Source: Paroedura picta (Eukaryota > Chordata > Lepidosauria > Squamata > Gekkonidae). Taken from it: a DNA stretch of 64,000 nt. A program made the translations under genes and the position numbers. The number at the start of each line of letters is the position of its first letter. Position 1 is the stretch's first letter. The stretch lies in the NCBI RefSeq assembly GCF_049243985.1, contig NC_135373.1, forward strand, positions 8,043,501 to 8,107,500, written 5' to 3'. Shown piece by piece: positions 57,801-60,800 of the stretch. The notes beneath the pieces were generated by a model, which had not been told where the DNA came from, did not search any database, and saw only the letters and a program-made list of their open reading frames with translations.

Positions 57801-60800
57801 ACTACAGGACAGGTGTCAATGTCCCAATGTTCCACTCCAGGAACCCCAAAGATTTTTTCCTGGCTTTGAAGAAGAGAAGAAGAAGAGTTGGTTCATATAT
57901 GCTTCTTTTCTCTAGCCTTCCCTTCCCTCTCCCCACAACAGACACCCTGTGAGGGAGGTGGGGCTGAGAGAGCCCTGCTATTACTGCTCGGTCAGAACAG
58001 CTTTTATCAGGGCAGTGACATGCCCAAGGTCAGCAACATGGTTGCATGTGGGAGAATCAACCTGGCTTGCCAGATTAGACGTCTGCCCGCCTAACCACTA
58101 CACCAAGCTGGCTATAAGTAGGCAGGCAGGCAGCCTTGAAATGGATGGCATTGGAGCTGAGGTCTTCACCAGGAGTTTCTCAAAAGAGGGGTACGGCTCA
58201 AGAAATGACATAAATACCATCACACTCACCTGGCCATTGTAGCGCTGACTGCCGTAGCCAGAAGGACCACCATAGCCTTGACCAGCCTATTGAATGGATT
58301 TGTTAAGAAGTTAATTGATCCTGTTTGTTTCTCTATATATACTTTTAAGGACTCCAGAAGGCTAGCCGTGCTACTATTTCATAGCAAAAAAGAAAGAAAA
58401 GGGAGGAGGGGGCGGTGTCTTGTGCATAGTACATCTGGTGTGACAGATGTGAGCCTGGAGGAATTAAGTTAGTAGATGCATCAGAAAATTAGAACCACTG
58501 ATCGATTTATGGGATAATTGTTGGTTTTTGCTGCCATCTGTGGTCTTGATAGCTTTATTGTAAGGAATTGTATGTTTTATGGGTTTTTATGAGGTGTGCT
58601 TTTATTGTTGTAAGCCGCCTTGAATCGACATAGTCAAGAGGGATATAGATTTGGGTATAAATAAATAAAATAAATAAATAACCTTTCAGGGACAAGATCC
58701 CATTTCATAATCTGTCTGGTTTTGTTTTGTGCCTTTTTAAATATCGCCTTGATACTCATACCGAATCTTCATTGGGATACACTGTGAGCTTGGTAGCTGA
58801 CCCAAGAGCTAGAGGTTGTGCAATACTCCTCTGGTGACTTTGAAGGGACTAAACATGGCCAAACTGTGGCTCTCCAGATGTCCATGGACTACAATTCCCA
58901 TAAGCCCTTGTTGGTGCCTACTTTGTCATAACAGGCAAATAAAACAGCCAATCTCAATTTTAATTGGGCAATGTCTACCAGGAAGCAAATTAATTTTTTT
59001 TCCCCACTTGCCATTTTCTTGATGGTGCGATATAAAACAGATCAGAAATTTCTGTCTGGGCACCCTCCTTTACTTTTATTTACTTTCATCCCAACACTTC
59101 AATCTGGCCTATACCCACAGCAAAACAAAGACACAGACTTCCATATCCATAAAGGTTACAGGTAAAGGTATCCCCTGTGCAAGCACCGAGTCATGTCTGA
59201 CCCTTGGGGTGACGCCCTCCAGTGTTTTCATGGCAGACTCAATACGGGGTGGTTTGCCAGTGCCTTCCCCAGTCATTACCGTTTACCCCCGAGCAAGCTG
59301 GGTATTCATTTTACCAACCTCAGAAGGATGGAAGGCTGAGTCAACCTTGAGCCGGCTGTTGGGATCGAACTCCCAACCTCATGGGCAGACAGCTTCAGCC
59401 AGCATGTTGCTGCCTTACCACTCTGCGCCACAAGAGGCTCTCCGTATCCATATCACTATATAAAAGGCGATGATGAAATGGATGAGATACATTTCTGGTG
59501 TACAAATTTACAGTTGAATTATTGAAGGCTTTCACGGCCAGGGTCTACTGGTGGTTGTGGGTTTTCCAGGCAGTGTGGTCATGGTCTGGTAATTTTAGTC
59601 CCTGAAATTTTGCCACTAACTGAGGTTGGCATTGTCAGATGTAGAAAATAGCAAGATGGGAATCTCACCCTGACGAAGTGTAGAGCGTCCTACCTCTGAA
59701 GATTCCAACCTCAGTTACCGGTAAAAATTACCAGACCACGCAGCCCAGAAAATCGAAAACAGCCAAAGGGGTAAGTTATTTTTGCTACAGGTCTCTCCTC
59801 CTCTTGACCAAATTAGTGTTTGGCCTTTAGTGTCTTCCCAGCTTCACATCTTTAGTCTACGATCCTTAGGACTACACAGGTTGCTTTGAAATGAGTGGCA
59901 TTAGAAGGGAGGAGTTCATTGAGTACTCATCAATGGCTGCTCTTTAGTTTGCCTGATTATGAGTACCCATAAACCTACTCACCGGGCCACCGTTGCCTTG
60001 CCAACCATAGCCTTGGCCAGCCTGTAGAGATAAAAACAAACATCTATCAATCTGTCATGTAGAGACACAGGACTCCTTGATGAGGGGTAGAGACACAGGT
60101 CTCCCCTTGATGAGGAAAGTGGCATTCCTGGCCAAGAGGACACAAATGCCTCTGGACCAAGCCTGGGTGTCCTAGCTACTGCCAGCATTATGAGAAGATG
60201 GCCAAAGCCAGGGATACCAAGATCAGATGAAGAATCTCAGTGGAGGAAGCAGGTCTGGGAGAAAGCAGGTGGAGATAACCAGGGACAAACCAGCCAAGCT
60301 GCAGGACAACTGCTAATCTTGGGACAGCAGATTGGAACTCATCTAATCAATGAAACAGGCAACTTCAGCATCTCTTGAATGAAGAGTCATCTTGGAGGAT
60401 GTGGGTAAACCATGGTACATCCTTCAGGGGATGAGGGCCTTGGTTTTATGAGAAACATTTTAATCCCTGAGGCATTTAAAATCTCCTTCAAGAAGGGCAA
60501 AAGAAGCCCGAGAAGTCTACCCTTCAGATCTAAGCACAAAGTTAGCCCAAGGACAAATTTAGCATGGGTTTGAGAAATGTAAAGAAAGACCAGGATGCAC
60601 AGAATCAACATTTGGAAGGGTCCAATCCCTAGAATTTGTGCCTAAACAACAGATCTTGGTTCTCCTGCCATCACAGCATCCAAACCAATGGCCCATTGAG
60701 AAGACCCATCTGTGGTCATGGCAAGGTGGGTTGATTATGAGACTCAACTTTGACTGGATGCTATATCTCTGGAGAAGGGGCTTCCTGGCCGTGGACACAG

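Noticed and set aside
33856-58286. CRISPR-like array because of regularly recurring similar units
   Set aside because: The units are exons of different length with introns of hundreds of bases in an animal genome, not direct repeats with uniform spacers.
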